Source: Opitutaceae bacterium
GTDB lineage: Bacteria; Verrucomicrobiota; Verrucomicrobiia; Opitutales; Opitutaceae
DNA length: 64,000 nt
Direction of reading: 5' to 3'
NCBI GenBank assembly: GCA_005792355.1
Contig: SXSC01000146.1
Location: forward strand, 1 to 64,000
Under the pieces are notes generated by a model. That model did no database searches, was not told where the DNA came from, and saw only the letters and a list, made by a program, of their open reading frames with translations. Both the position numbers and the translations under genes were made by a program. Positions 1 through 7,636 of this stretch are shown piece after piece (the stretch's first letter is position 1; each line of letters begins with the position of its first letter).

Positions 1-89
1 CTGCCCAATGGGAGGGCCTCCCACCAAGGAGCCTCCACCTCTCCGTCGAGAGCGCCCTCAGTTCCTCCGCATTCCTACCAAATCAACAA

Positions 90-133
90 GACGGATTCTA
101 GTTGGCGCTGATGACGGATTCTAGTTGGCGCTG
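90..133. repeat. 21-bp direct repeat, two copies
   Basis: Two identical 21-bp copies (90-110 and 113-133, beginning GACGGATTCTAG) are separated by 2 bp. The second copy supplies the last codons and stop of the minus-strand reading frame that ends at 121, so the repeat seems to have interrupted something. The layout resembles the tandem pair at 32137-32182. A REP-type repeat is possible, but no inverted partner is visible in this window. Confidence 0.6.
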
Positions 134-327
134 GACAGGCAGGTGTGAATCCGGAACCGATACGGCAGCGCGAGCTCCGGGTTGTCGAGTGACACCCCGG
201 TCAGGTCCTCGAAACTGATCACCGCGGGCGGTGAGTCCGCCACCTGGGCGAGCAACCGGGCAAGGACGGACTCGTCGGACTGCCGATCGGTCGCCGCGCT
301 GCGTGACTGAGGAGGGGCTTCAAGCAT
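121..327 (-). pseudogene. Short unrecognised reading frame truncated by the direct repeat
   Basis: A 68-codon frame of ordinary coding-like composition. Its last residues (SSAN, then TAG) are encoded by the 21-bp repeat, which suggests the 3' part of a longer gene was lost when the repeat arrived. There is no recognisable motif, signal peptide or membrane segment. It may equally be non-coding. Confidence 0.25.
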
Positions 328-714
328 CGGGGAGGGCGGGGGACGTGCTACCCTGCACCTCTTGCCTCACCAGGAGAAAGCAAAATCTACCGCGTCCTGG
401 TGTTTTACCGACCTCAATCTCGTCGTTTTCCGACTACCGCGACGATCCACTTCGACAACGGGAGCCGTGCTTTTTCCGGCCGGACCAGAAACAAGCCTTG
501 GGTCGCCAATGCATGGTGGCGCGATTATCGCCACGAAAACGTCGGTGCGAGCAGGCTTCCGCCATTGCGAATCGGATGTCGCAACTTGTGCCCGCGCAAG
601 TTGCGCGCCCGAGCCAGAGTCGCCAAATTCCGACAAACGTTTCGTTCCCAGGCGACCTTCCATTCTCCCGGATTGCGAACATCACGCGAGTCGCGAAAGA
701 ACATCGGTCAATCT
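328..714. other. Region before the ROK gene with no supported gene
   Basis: Several frames stay open here by GC bias, and one joins the ROK frame in phase as far back as 400. The extension has no family-like sequence, so I treat the stretch as non-coding. I cannot point to a convincing promoter. Confidence 0.4.
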
Positions 715-1737
715 ATGTCAGAATCCTCTGAATCACCCGCACGTGCCGGGACAACGCCCGTTGTGCCGTCGTTGCCGCCCGCGAACCAAGTCTTCGGCCT
801 CGATATCGGCGGCACCAAATGCGCCGCGAGCATTCTGCGCGACGGGCGCGTGGAAGAGCTTGCGCGCGTCGCAACCGGCGAGTTTGAGTCCACGCTCCAG
901 CAACTCATCGACGCCATCGCCGCTCACGGCGTCGGCGACGCACCCGTTTTCGGGGTCTCGTGCGGCGGCCCGCTCGACGCGGCCGCGGGTGTGATTCTCG
1001 CCCCGCCCAACTTGCACGCCAGTTGGCACGGTGTCGCGATCACACGTCGGTTGAACGAACGCTTCGGCGGGACCGCTCATTTGATGAACGACGCCAACGC
1101 CTGCGCGCTCGCCGAATGGCAGTTTGGTGCCGGCCGGGGCGCACGCCACCTGATCTTCCTCACGTCGGGCACCGGCATGGGCGCGGGTTTGATCCTCAAC
1201 GGTGAGCTTTACGAAGGCGCCACGGGTGACGCCGGCGAGATCGGCCACGTGCGTCTGCGCGCCGACGGCCCCATCGGCTATAACAAGGCGGGCTCGGTGG
1301 AAGGTTTCTACAGCGGTGGCGGCATCGCCCGAGTCGCGGAATCGCTCCTCCGGGCTCGCGGTGGGCTACGGCCCTCGTGGTATTCACCCTCAAGCCCCAT
1401 CACCACCAAGCTCATTGCCGACGCGGCGAAATCCGGCGACGTGCCCGCGCTTGAGATCATGCATCGGGCCGGGGAAAGTCTCGGCGAGGCGCTCGCCATT
1501 CTGATCGACCTCTTCAATCCCGAGCGCGTGGTGATCGGAGGATTCTTTCCGAGTTGCCGGACCCTGCTCGAACCCAGCATGCGAGCCGTGCTCGCACGCG
1601 AGGCGCTGACGATCCCCCGTGAAGCCTGCGTGATCGTTCCGGCCGAACTGGGTGACACCATCGGCAGCCACGGCGCGATCGCCGTGGCGTTGCGCGCGAT
1701 CAAAAGCGTCCCAGCTCGGCCCAACCTCCTTTCGTAA
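715..1737 (+). CDS. ROK-family sugar kinase
   Basis: Cytoplasmic ROK (repressor, ORF, kinase) protein of 340 aa, expected to phosphorylate a hexose such as glucose or an N-acetylhexosamine with ATP. The N-terminal phosphate loop DIGGTK is at residues 30-35, and the AGEIGH segment typical of ROK proteins follows in the middle. No DNA-binding HTH precedes the kinase domain, so it is a kinase and not a NagC/Mlc-type repressor. The usual CxCGxxGCxE zinc motif is replaced by a GYNKAGSVEGFYSGGGI-type segment, a variant I know from other ROK proteins. The start at 715 is chosen because the longer open frame upstream has no family character. It stands alone; the next gene is 270 bp away. The substrate cannot be told from sequence. 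Confidence 0.85.
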   Translation: MSESSESPARAGTTPVVPSLPPANQVFGLDIGGTKCAASILRDGRVEELARVATGEFESTLQQLIDAIAAHGVGDAPVFGVSCGGPLDAAAGVILAPPNLHASWHGVAITRRLNERFGGTAHLMNDANACALAEWQFGAGRGARHLIFLTSGTGMGAGLILNGELYEGATGDAGEIGHVRLRADGPIGYNKAGSVEGFYSGGGIARVAESLLRARGGLRPSWYSPSSPITTKLIADAAKSGDVPALEIMHRAGESLGEALAILIDLFNPERVVIGGFFPSCRTLLEPSMRAVLAREALTIPREACVIVPAELGDTIGSHGAIAVALRAIKSVPARPNLLS

Positions 1738-1877
1738 GCAATCCTGACCTCGACAATCTTTGCACGCGTGCGCCGGAACTCCTCCCCTTGCGGGAAAAAA
1801 TCGACGCCAGTTTCCGGATGCTGCGCTAGACCTGAATCGCCGTCGGTTCACAGAAATCCATCTTCACGCCTGATTTC

Positions 1878-1962
1878 CCAACCCGGCGAAGCCGGAACCA
1901 AGGGCTGAGGGCGATCGTGGGGCCTTGAGGTGCCTTCGGGAGGCCCGCCTCCGCCGGGTTGG
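1878..1962. repeat. 11-bp inverted repeat upstream of the 523-aa ORF
   Basis: CCAACCCGGCG at 1878-1888 is mirrored exactly by CGCCGGGTTGG at 1952-1962, with a GC-rich, partly self-complementary interior. It ends about 50 bp before the next coding start. It could be a transcript hairpin, a terminator for the ROK gene without a T-run, or the left end of a mobile unit. Confidence 0.5.
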
Positions 1963-2010
1963 TATGCGCAGGCGAGTTGAAACATGCCGTGGCAAGGGGA
2001 CAGTATCGGC

Positions 2011-3582
2011 ATGAGTGCGAAAGAAGGTTTGCTCACTCGTTATGCTGACAAGGTGGTTGGGACACTGGGATGCTACGATCGGTTGGTGCTGTCGGGAACC
2101 TTGCTGGCCATGGCCCACCCGAAGGCGATGGCCGAGGTGCTTTTCCGGGCCGGCGTTCGGTGTTTCGATCTGGGCCAGTACCTGGAGCCGCTGCGTGAGC
2201 AGGTCCGCCATAATGCCGAGGATATCGCCGCCAAGCACGGGCTCAAGATCCAGTATCTGCAAGACCGCCATATCCGCAAAGAGGCCATCGTTTCGGAGGT
2301 CCTGGCTCAACGCGGTCCGATGCCGGGCTTGGTCCACATCATCTCGGCGATGGAAACCTGCACCAAGTATTCGCCGTGGTATGACAAGGCCAGCGGCAAG
2401 ACCGGCCTGAAGTTTGCCTCCGGCAAGTGTCTGCATTACTACTTCTATTTCGTCGATGCGGAGCTGGGCTTGGCCTACGTGCGCGTGCCGACCTGGGCAC
2501 CGTTCCGACTGCAGGTGTGGTTCAACGGCCATCACTGGCTGGCCAGCCGCCTCCGCGAAGCGAAAGTGAGCTTTCGGATGGATGATACCGCCTTCGTCGA
2601 ACTCGGCGATTGGCCGCGTGCACAGAAGTTGAGCGACGATCTCTCCGTCTTCGGCCTGCACCAAAAGCTCGAAGCCTTCGGCCGGCGATACTGCCCACCC
2701 TGTACCCAGTTTGCCCAAGGCTATCACTGGTCAATCATGCAGGCGGAGTACGCGCTCGATGTGGTCTTCAAGCGCGCCGAAGACCTGAAACCCATTTATG
2801 AAGAGATCAGCCGCCAAGCGATGCTGACGGTGAAGATCGATGAGATGGCTCGTTTCTGGGATAAACGCCTCAGCCCGGCCGCGCAGGCCGCCACCCGTTT
2901 TGTCACGCGGGTCGAAGGCACCTGCGTCCGCCACCACTTCGGCCGCCAGTCGCTGAAGATGTATGACCGCGGCGGCCGCATCCTGCGGATTGAAGCGACC
3001 TCCAACGACATCACTTTTTTCCGTCACTACCGCAAGGTAGAGCACAAAAATGGCAGCTCGGAACACAAAGTGGCCGCACTCAAAAAATCGATCTACAGTC
3101 TGACCGATTTGGATGAGCTGATGGCTGCGGCGTGCCGGCGCTATCTCGATTTCATCGGGACACTGGAGGATCACTCCGCCCAGCGTCACGACTTGGATCA
3201 TATCAGCCGCACCGCTCACGATCAGCGCGACCGCAGTTGGCGCGGCTTTAACTTCTTCCTCACGGAAGACCTGTCCGTCATCCTCGCGCTGCTCCGCGGC
3301 GAGTTCGCACTCAATGGCCTCAGCGGCCGGCGCCTGCGCCGCCTCCTCCCGCAGAAAACCCCCGGCCAAATCGGCCGGATTCTCAAACGCCTCCGTCTGC
3401 ATGGTCTCATTCGCCGCGTCGGTCACACCTATCGCTACTATCTCACCAGCCTCGCCCGCCGTGCCCTCATCGTGGCGCGGAAATTGACCGAACACCTCAT
3501 CATCCCGACCTTGCAGCCCGCGGCCGCTTGGCGGCCGCTCTATCAAAATTCTTGCGCATTTTGCGCAGGATTTCACCGGTAA
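2011..3582 (+). CDS. Conserved 523-aa protein of unknown function, often labelled MarR-like
   Basis: It belongs, by recognition, to a family of about 500-residue proteins found in multiple copies in very different bacteria and annotated as hypothetical or MarR family. Visible family traits are YADKVVGTLGCYDR near the N-terminus, CLHYYFYFVDAELGLAYVRVPTWAPFR in the first third (written here only as a landmark), GYHWSIMQAEYA in the middle and a C-terminal segment (LRRLLPQKTPGQIGRILKRLR followed by HGLIRRVGHTYRYYLT) that looks like a winged helix. ATG 2011 is preferred over 1984 because AAGGGGA lies 10 bp upstream. The last 20 residues or so come from palindromic DNA (two GCGGCCGC blocks at 3519-3540, two TGCGCA blocks near 3555-3567) and look like read-through past the usual end. 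Function unknown; its distribution hints at mobility. Confidence 0.75.
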   Translation: MSAKEGLLTRYADKVVGTLGCYDRLVLSGTLLAMAHPKAMAEVLFRAGVRCFDLGQYLEPLREQVRHNAEDIAAKHGLKIQYLQDRHIRKEAIVSEVLAQRGPMPGLVHIISAMETCTKYSPWYDKASGKTGLKFASGKCLHYYFYFVDAELGLAYVRVPTWAPFRLQVWFNGHHWLASRLREAKVSFRMDDTAFVELGDWPRAQKLSDDLSVFGLHQKLEAFGRRYCPPCTQFAQGYHWSIMQAEYALDVVFKRAEDLKPIYEEISRQAMLTVKIDEMARFWDKRLSPAAQAATRFVTRVEGTCVRHHFGRQSLKMYDRGGRILRIEATSNDITFFRHYRKVEHKNGSSEHKVAALKKSIYSLTDLDELMAAACRRYLDFIGTLEDHSAQRHDLDHISRTAHDQRDRSWRGFNFFLTEDLSVILALLRGEFALNGLSGRRLRRLLPQKTPGQIGRILKRLRLHGLIRRVGHTYRYYLTSLARRALIVARKLTEHLIIPTLQPAAAWRPLYQNSCAFCAGFHR

Positions 3583-3960
3583 GGGACTAAAGGACATCGG
3601 CGCGACCAACATTGAGGGCGGACAACGGGTTCAACCCATTGATCGCTACCGCCCGAGAGACACATGGGCGCGGACGGAGGGCGGAACACCCATATGGAGA
3701 TCAGCTCCATTTCGATCAGCGATCAGCGGGCTGACCCCGTGGATTGCCCCCCTCCATCCGTTCCGGCGGAAGCCGTGACCGGAGTCGCTTCTCTCCACAA
3801 ACAGGCGAAGCACTGATTACGATGTCGGGCTTCCCGGCAGTCGGTGTTCATGATTTGCCCTTCTCGTGTCTTGCCGTGTGCTCCTCGTTAGAACTCATTG
3901 AAGGTAACCAATAACGAGGAATACTTCATTCATCAAAAATCGGCCGATCCCTCACCTGAG
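3583..3960. other. Spacer between the 523-aa gene and the helicase remnant
   Basis: No gene is recognised. One plus frame stays open for about 60 codons after 3590, but it resembles nothing I know. The stretch could hold the right end of whatever brought the 523-aa gene, yet no inverted partner of the 1878-1962 repeat is visible. A TTG at 3898 extends the next frame by 21 codons without adding family-like residues. Confidence 0.4.
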
Positions 3961-4998
3961 ATGTCTTCTTCCGGGCAGCATGCTTTTTCAGGCATTCGCG
4001 ACAACCACCGCCGTGGCACCGTCGGCGACTTTCTTCGTGCGGAACTTAAGGCCGGCGCCGCCCTCGACATCGTCACCGCCTATTTCACGGTCTTCGCCCA
4101 CGACAAACTAAAGGCCCACCTCGATAACCTCGGAAAAATACGCCTCCTCTTCGGCGAGGCCGCCTTCATCAAGGCCATCGATCCCGATCACAAGAATGGC
4201 GCAGCCTACGTGCTCCGTGACGATGACCTCGACCGCTACCTCGGCGTTAAACACCGAGTCGAGGCCCGCATGGCCCTCGTCGATCTCGCCGCCACCCAGA
4301 CCGACAACCTCCTCGATACGACTCAGCTCGAAGACCTCATCAAAGACGATCTGCTCTTCCGCGACCGCCAGCTCAAGCGCCTCAAGGACGAGGTGCTCGA
4401 TCTCGAAGACCTCGACGAATCCGTTTCCCTGGCCGACTTCTCCCTCGATGAATTCCGCCAGGATTTGATCAACTTCCTGCAGGCCCACCGGGCTGAGTTG
4501 GAGCGCGCGCCTCTCGGCCTTTATGCAGTCGTCCCACCCGCCGCCGATATCCCCCTCGCGCGCCCCGGCGTCATCTACTGCCTCCGGCAAAAAGCCCATA
4601 CCGCCACCCCGCAGGGTGAGCGCATCAATCCCCTCGCGCCCCACTATCTGGTTTACGTGCTCGCCACGGGCGAGGTGCGCCTCGCCTTCACCCAGGCCAA
4701 GACCGTGCTCAACCTCTTCCGCAGCCTCGCTCTCGGCCACGACGAACCCTACATCGAACTCTGCCGCCTCTTCGACCGCCAGACCGACAACGGCGCCGAC
4801 ATGAGCCAGCAGTCGCGTCTCATCGGCTCCGCCGTCCAGTCGATCACCGCCACCTTCCAGCAGAAGCTCGCCTCCGGCCTCCAAGGCCGTCGCGACTTCG
4901 TCATCCCCTTGGTCGAGGAGCAGCCGCAGGAGGACGAAGCCGCCTTCGATCTCGTGACTTGGCTCGTGCTCCACGACAGCACCACTACACCCGCCTGA
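3961..4998 (+). CDS. Helicase remnant: PLD-like N-terminus joined to C-terminal region, motor missing
   Basis: 345 aa. The N-terminus (GTVGDFLRAELKAGAALDIV, then TAYFTVFAHDKLKAHL and IRLLFGE) matches the phospholipase-D-like lead domain of large SNF2-type helicases of restriction/defence islands. From about residue 95 the sequence jumps to what I recognise as the far C-terminal region of the same proteins (DRYLGVKHRVEARM, SLADFSLDEFRQDL, ERAPLGLYAVVPP, LCRLFDRQTDNGADMS). No Walker A, DEAH or SNF2 motif is present, so the ATPase core, normally many hundreds of residues, has been deleted in frame. It could still be translated but cannot be a helicase. ATG 3961 is chosen over TTG 3898. Its neighbours (KilA-N, methylase relic, ASCH) fit a decayed defence island. 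Confidence 0.7.
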   Translation: MSSSGQHAFSGIRDNHRRGTVGDFLRAELKAGAALDIVTAYFTVFAHDKLKAHLDNLGKIRLLFGEAAFIKAIDPDHKNGAAYVLRDDDLDRYLGVKHRVEARMALVDLAATQTDNLLDTTQLEDLIKDDLLFRDRQLKRLKDEVLDLEDLDESVSLADFSLDEFRQDLINFLQAHRAELERAPLGLYAVVPPAADIPLARPGVIYCLRQKAHTATPQGERINPLAPHYLVYVLATGEVRLAFTQAKTVLNLFRSLALGHDEPYIELCRLFDRQTDNGADMSQQSRLIGSAVQSITATFQQKLASGLQGRRDFVIPLVEEQPQEDEAAFDLVTWLVLHDSTTTPA

Positions 4999-5014
4999 TC
5001 CGTCCACGTTTCCC

Positions 5015-5836
5015 ATGAGCAAAGCCAAACGCACCTCCCTCGACGTCAAAGGCACCGCCATCACCGTGCTCGCGAGAGACGGTGTCGATTACATCTCCCT
5101 CACCGATATGCTGCGGGCCAAGGACGGTGATTTCTTCATTTCCGACTGGCTGCGCAATCGGAACACCATCGAGTTCCTCGGCATCTGGGAATCCGTCTTC
5201 AATCCCCGGTTTAATTATGGCGAATTCGCCCTAATTAAAAGTCAGGCCGGTCTCAACAGCTACAAGATCAGCGTCAAGGAATGGGTTGAGAAGACCCAAG
5301 CCATCGGGCTGCAAGCCTCCACCGGACGCTACGGCGGCACCTATGCCCACCCCGACATCGCCTTTGAATTCGGCATGTGGATCAGTCCCGAATTTAAGAT
5401 ATACTTGGTCAAAGAGTTCCGCCGCCTCAAGGCCGACGAAAACGACCGCCTGAAGCTCGATTGGAACCTCCAGCGCACCCTGTCCAAGATCAACTATCGC
5501 ATCCATACAGACGCTATCCGCGATACCCTCATCCCGCCCGCCATCACCAAAGCCCAGGCCTCCTTCGTTTACGCCGAGGAGGCAGATTTGCTCAACGTCG
5601 CCCTGTTCGGCCAGACCGCGAAGCAGTGGCGCGACGCTCACCCCGACGCCGAGGGCAACGTGCGCGATCACGCCCCCTTGGAGCAACTGGTCGTCCTCGC
5701 CAACCTCGAAAGCCTAAACTCCGTGCTTATCCGCCAAGGCCTGCCCGCACCCGAACGACTGCGCATGCTTAACGAAATCGCCATCACCCAAATGCGCACC
5801 CTGCTCCAATCGAGCATTACCCAGCGGCTGCAATAA
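5015..5836 (+). CDS. KilA-N domain protein
   Basis: 273 aa. The N-terminal ~120 residues (VDYISLTDMLRAK, FFISDWLRNRNTIEFLGIWE, GRYGGTYAHPDIAFEFGMWI, SPEFKIYLVKEFRRLK) form a KilA-N domain, a DNA-binding fold common in phage and defence-associated proteins. The C-terminal ~150 residues are mostly helical and of unknown role. The start lies 16 bp after the helicase remnant, so the two are probably co-transcribed. In related islands such a protein accompanies restriction or helicase genes, so a regulatory or accessory role is likely. The reading frame looks intact. Confidence 0.8.
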   Translation: MSKAKRTSLDVKGTAITVLARDGVDYISLTDMLRAKDGDFFISDWLRNRNTIEFLGIWESVFNPRFNYGEFALIKSQAGLNSYKISVKEWVEKTQAIGLQASTGRYGGTYAHPDIAFEFGMWISPEFKIYLVKEFRRLKADENDRLKLDWNLQRTLSKINYRIHTDAIRDTLIPPAITKAQASFVYAEEADLLNVALFGQTAKQWRDAHPDAEGNVRDHAPLEQLVVLANLESLNSVLIRQGLPAPERLRMLNEIAITQMRTLLQSSITQRLQ

Positions 5837-6120
5837 GCCTCTCGTCTTCTCGCACCTCACCACCCGCCATTCGATACTCTCTCGCCGCTCATGCCAAAAA
5901 AGAGCCTGCTCCGCCGCTGCGCCCACCACAGCAAAACCACGCCCACTGGGTGCGGAATCCGTCGCGCCCATCAGTGTCACGCCAGAGCCCGTAATTCGGC
6001 ACCCAGCGGGTGACGAATCCGTCCCCGCCGACATTCCGATCTACTCGCTCCTCACTACCCGCTACTCGCTATTTTCCGGCAGCATGTCCGAATCCCTTCG
6101 CCCCATCCTCTTTCTCGCGT

Positions 6121-6589
6121 ATGCCCTCTAATCCCGAACTCCTGAAGCAAATCGAGGCCGCGCTGGCCGCTTTCGGCAGCGCGCCCGTGTTCGATGCTTC
6201 GCTTGGGCTGTTTGGCACTCTCGGCTATGGAGGGCGCGACCGGGCGTTTGCTTTGGTATGTTTCCAAAGACCGCGACCAAGCCGGATCGCAATCCATCCG
6301 AGCGTGCTCTCGTCTCTTGGAAGCGCGCCGGGGATCGGCCAAGGCCTTGTTCGGCGAATTTCGCCGTCTCGGAGTTTTTGAGTGGCGCGATATTCTGGCG
6401 ATGGCAGGCGGCGACCCAACGAAAGAGATCATCGCACTGCGCTTCGCCGACACCGAGCTTTTCGATCAATCGTTTCCCGGTGCCCAAGCCAAGGCGTTGG
6501 GCATCCGCAACAACTTCACTTCGCCCGTTAGAGTGCCGGAAGCCGCTTTTGCCGAAATCTACCGTCAGGGCATGAAACTCCCCGTCTAG
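6121..6589 (+). pseudogene. Chimeric relic: methylase N-terminus run into a PUA-neighbour protein C-terminus
   Basis: Starting at ATG 6121 about 38 codons (PELLKQIEAALAAFGS then FDASLGLFGTLGY) resemble the start of large Eco57I-type restriction-modification methylases. Then the coding sense switches frame near 6230 to a segment (RLLWYVSKDRDQAG, SIRACSRLLEA, LFGEFRRLGVFEWRDI, KEIIALRFADTELF, ending at TAG 6589) that I recognise as the C-terminal part of proteins usually encoded beside ASCH genes. The two halves belong to different genes and different frames, so this is a deletion junction. Assignments are from memory of such islands. Confidence 0.55.
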
Positions 6590-6604
6590 ACCTGATTTTC
6601 CTAC

Positions 6605-7033
6605 ATGCCCAGCCCGACCAGCATCGAAATCCCGCCATCCGCCCGCTGGACTCCCGCCCTCCAAGCCCTGCCTGCGCTCGCCATACGGCAGCCCTACGCC
6701 TGGTTGGTGGTGAACGGAATCAAGGATATCGAAAATCGGTCGCGCCGCACTCTCTACCGAGGGCAAGTGCTGATCCACGCCTCGTTAAACGAAGGGCTGC
6801 TTTTCGCGGACTCCTTAAAGGAACTGAGCGCCCGTGCCGACATCGAGCTACCCGGCTCTTTCAAGACCGGGGGCATCGTCGGCGTGGCTGAAATCGTCGC
6901 CTGCGAACGCCGCCACGGGTCGGAATGGAAAGACCCGTCGAGTTGGGGCTGGGTGTTGACCGACGCCCGTCCCTTGGCTTTTCGCCCGTGCAAGGGAGCA
7001 CTCGGATTTTTTCGTCCGAAGTTTACCGCATGA
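6605..7033 (+). CDS. ASCH (PUA-like) domain protein
   Basis: 142 aa. The central motif LPALAIRQPYAWLVVNGIKD and the following IENRSRRTLYRGQVLIHAS are typical of the ASCH/PUA-like fold, which binds RNA or modified nucleotides. A GGIVGVAEIVAC strand and SSWGWVLTDARPL follow in the expected order, so the protein is complete at normal family length. It lies 15 bp after the end of the chimeric relic and would have been its operon partner. Its role is unknown; such genes are common near restriction systems. Confidence 0.75.
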   Translation: MPSPTSIEIPPSARWTPALQALPALAIRQPYAWLVVNGIKDIENRSRRTLYRGQVLIHASLNEGLLFADSLKELSARADIELPGSFKTGGIVGVAEIVACERRHGSEWKDPSSWGWVLTDARPLAFRPCKGALGFFRPKFTA

Positions 7034-7256
7034 GCAGTGGAGCCGGACCGAGTCGGCAGCTATTGGATGTTCGACGTTTCCCAGAAATAGACACTCGTCG
7101 TGTTCTGTTCTCGGCCGACTCAAATCGAACGCGAACGAAGATCGGACCGCCTGACCCCGGTGGACTGGCGTTGGTCGATTGCCCACTCCGCCCACCGCGC
7201 CGCCTTTGCGCTGGCCCCACGCCCACCGGTTCGCATCATCGACCCCCTCTCCCCCG

Positions 7257-7424
7257 ATGCTGAACTACCTCTGGCTCGCCCTCGTGACCCTGGCTGTGAT
7301 CATCGGCGCCGCCACCGGGCGGATGCGCGAGGTCACCGAAGGCGGATTTCGTATGGCGGACTCCGCCGTGATAAAGATCGCGCTCCTGCTCGTCGGCGTG
7401 ATGGCGTTGTGGCCCGGCCCCGTG
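7257..7424 (+). pseudogene. 5' stub of a SpmA-like nucleoside-recognition membrane protein
   Basis: From ATG 7257 about 55 codons (MLNYLWLALVTLAVIIG, ATGRMREVTEGGFRMADSAV, IKIALLLVGVMALWPG) match the first two membrane segments of SpmA/nucleoside-recognition proteins. After WPG the similarity ends and the frame runs into unrelated sequence, where a full gene would continue for several hundred residues. The remaining 210 bp up to the sulfatase stop show no gene. Confidence 0.6.
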
Positions 7425-7636
7425 TGTCACGGCGCCCCGATCAAATACAGACTTTCATCTCCGATGGCCTTTGCGAACGCGCGCCGGAGACAAGCCCTAT
7501 GTCGCGCCTGGCACGGCAGTGGTGTTGGTCTCCGCCGGGCCGTCGCTTCCACCCAGCGCGGTGCACGCTCTCCCGCTGGCTCTCGGTGTCACGCACTCGG
7601 GTTACACGATTCGCCACGCTGGCGGTGGTTCATATC

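Noticed and set aside
231-731. Long open frames over the ROK upstream region
   Set aside because: They overlap in several phases, have no family-like residues and follow from high GC; the ROK domain begins cleanly after 715.
3590-3780. 60-codon open stretch after the 523-aa gene
   Set aside because: No start codon context, no motif; may be the end of a lost gene but cannot be supported.
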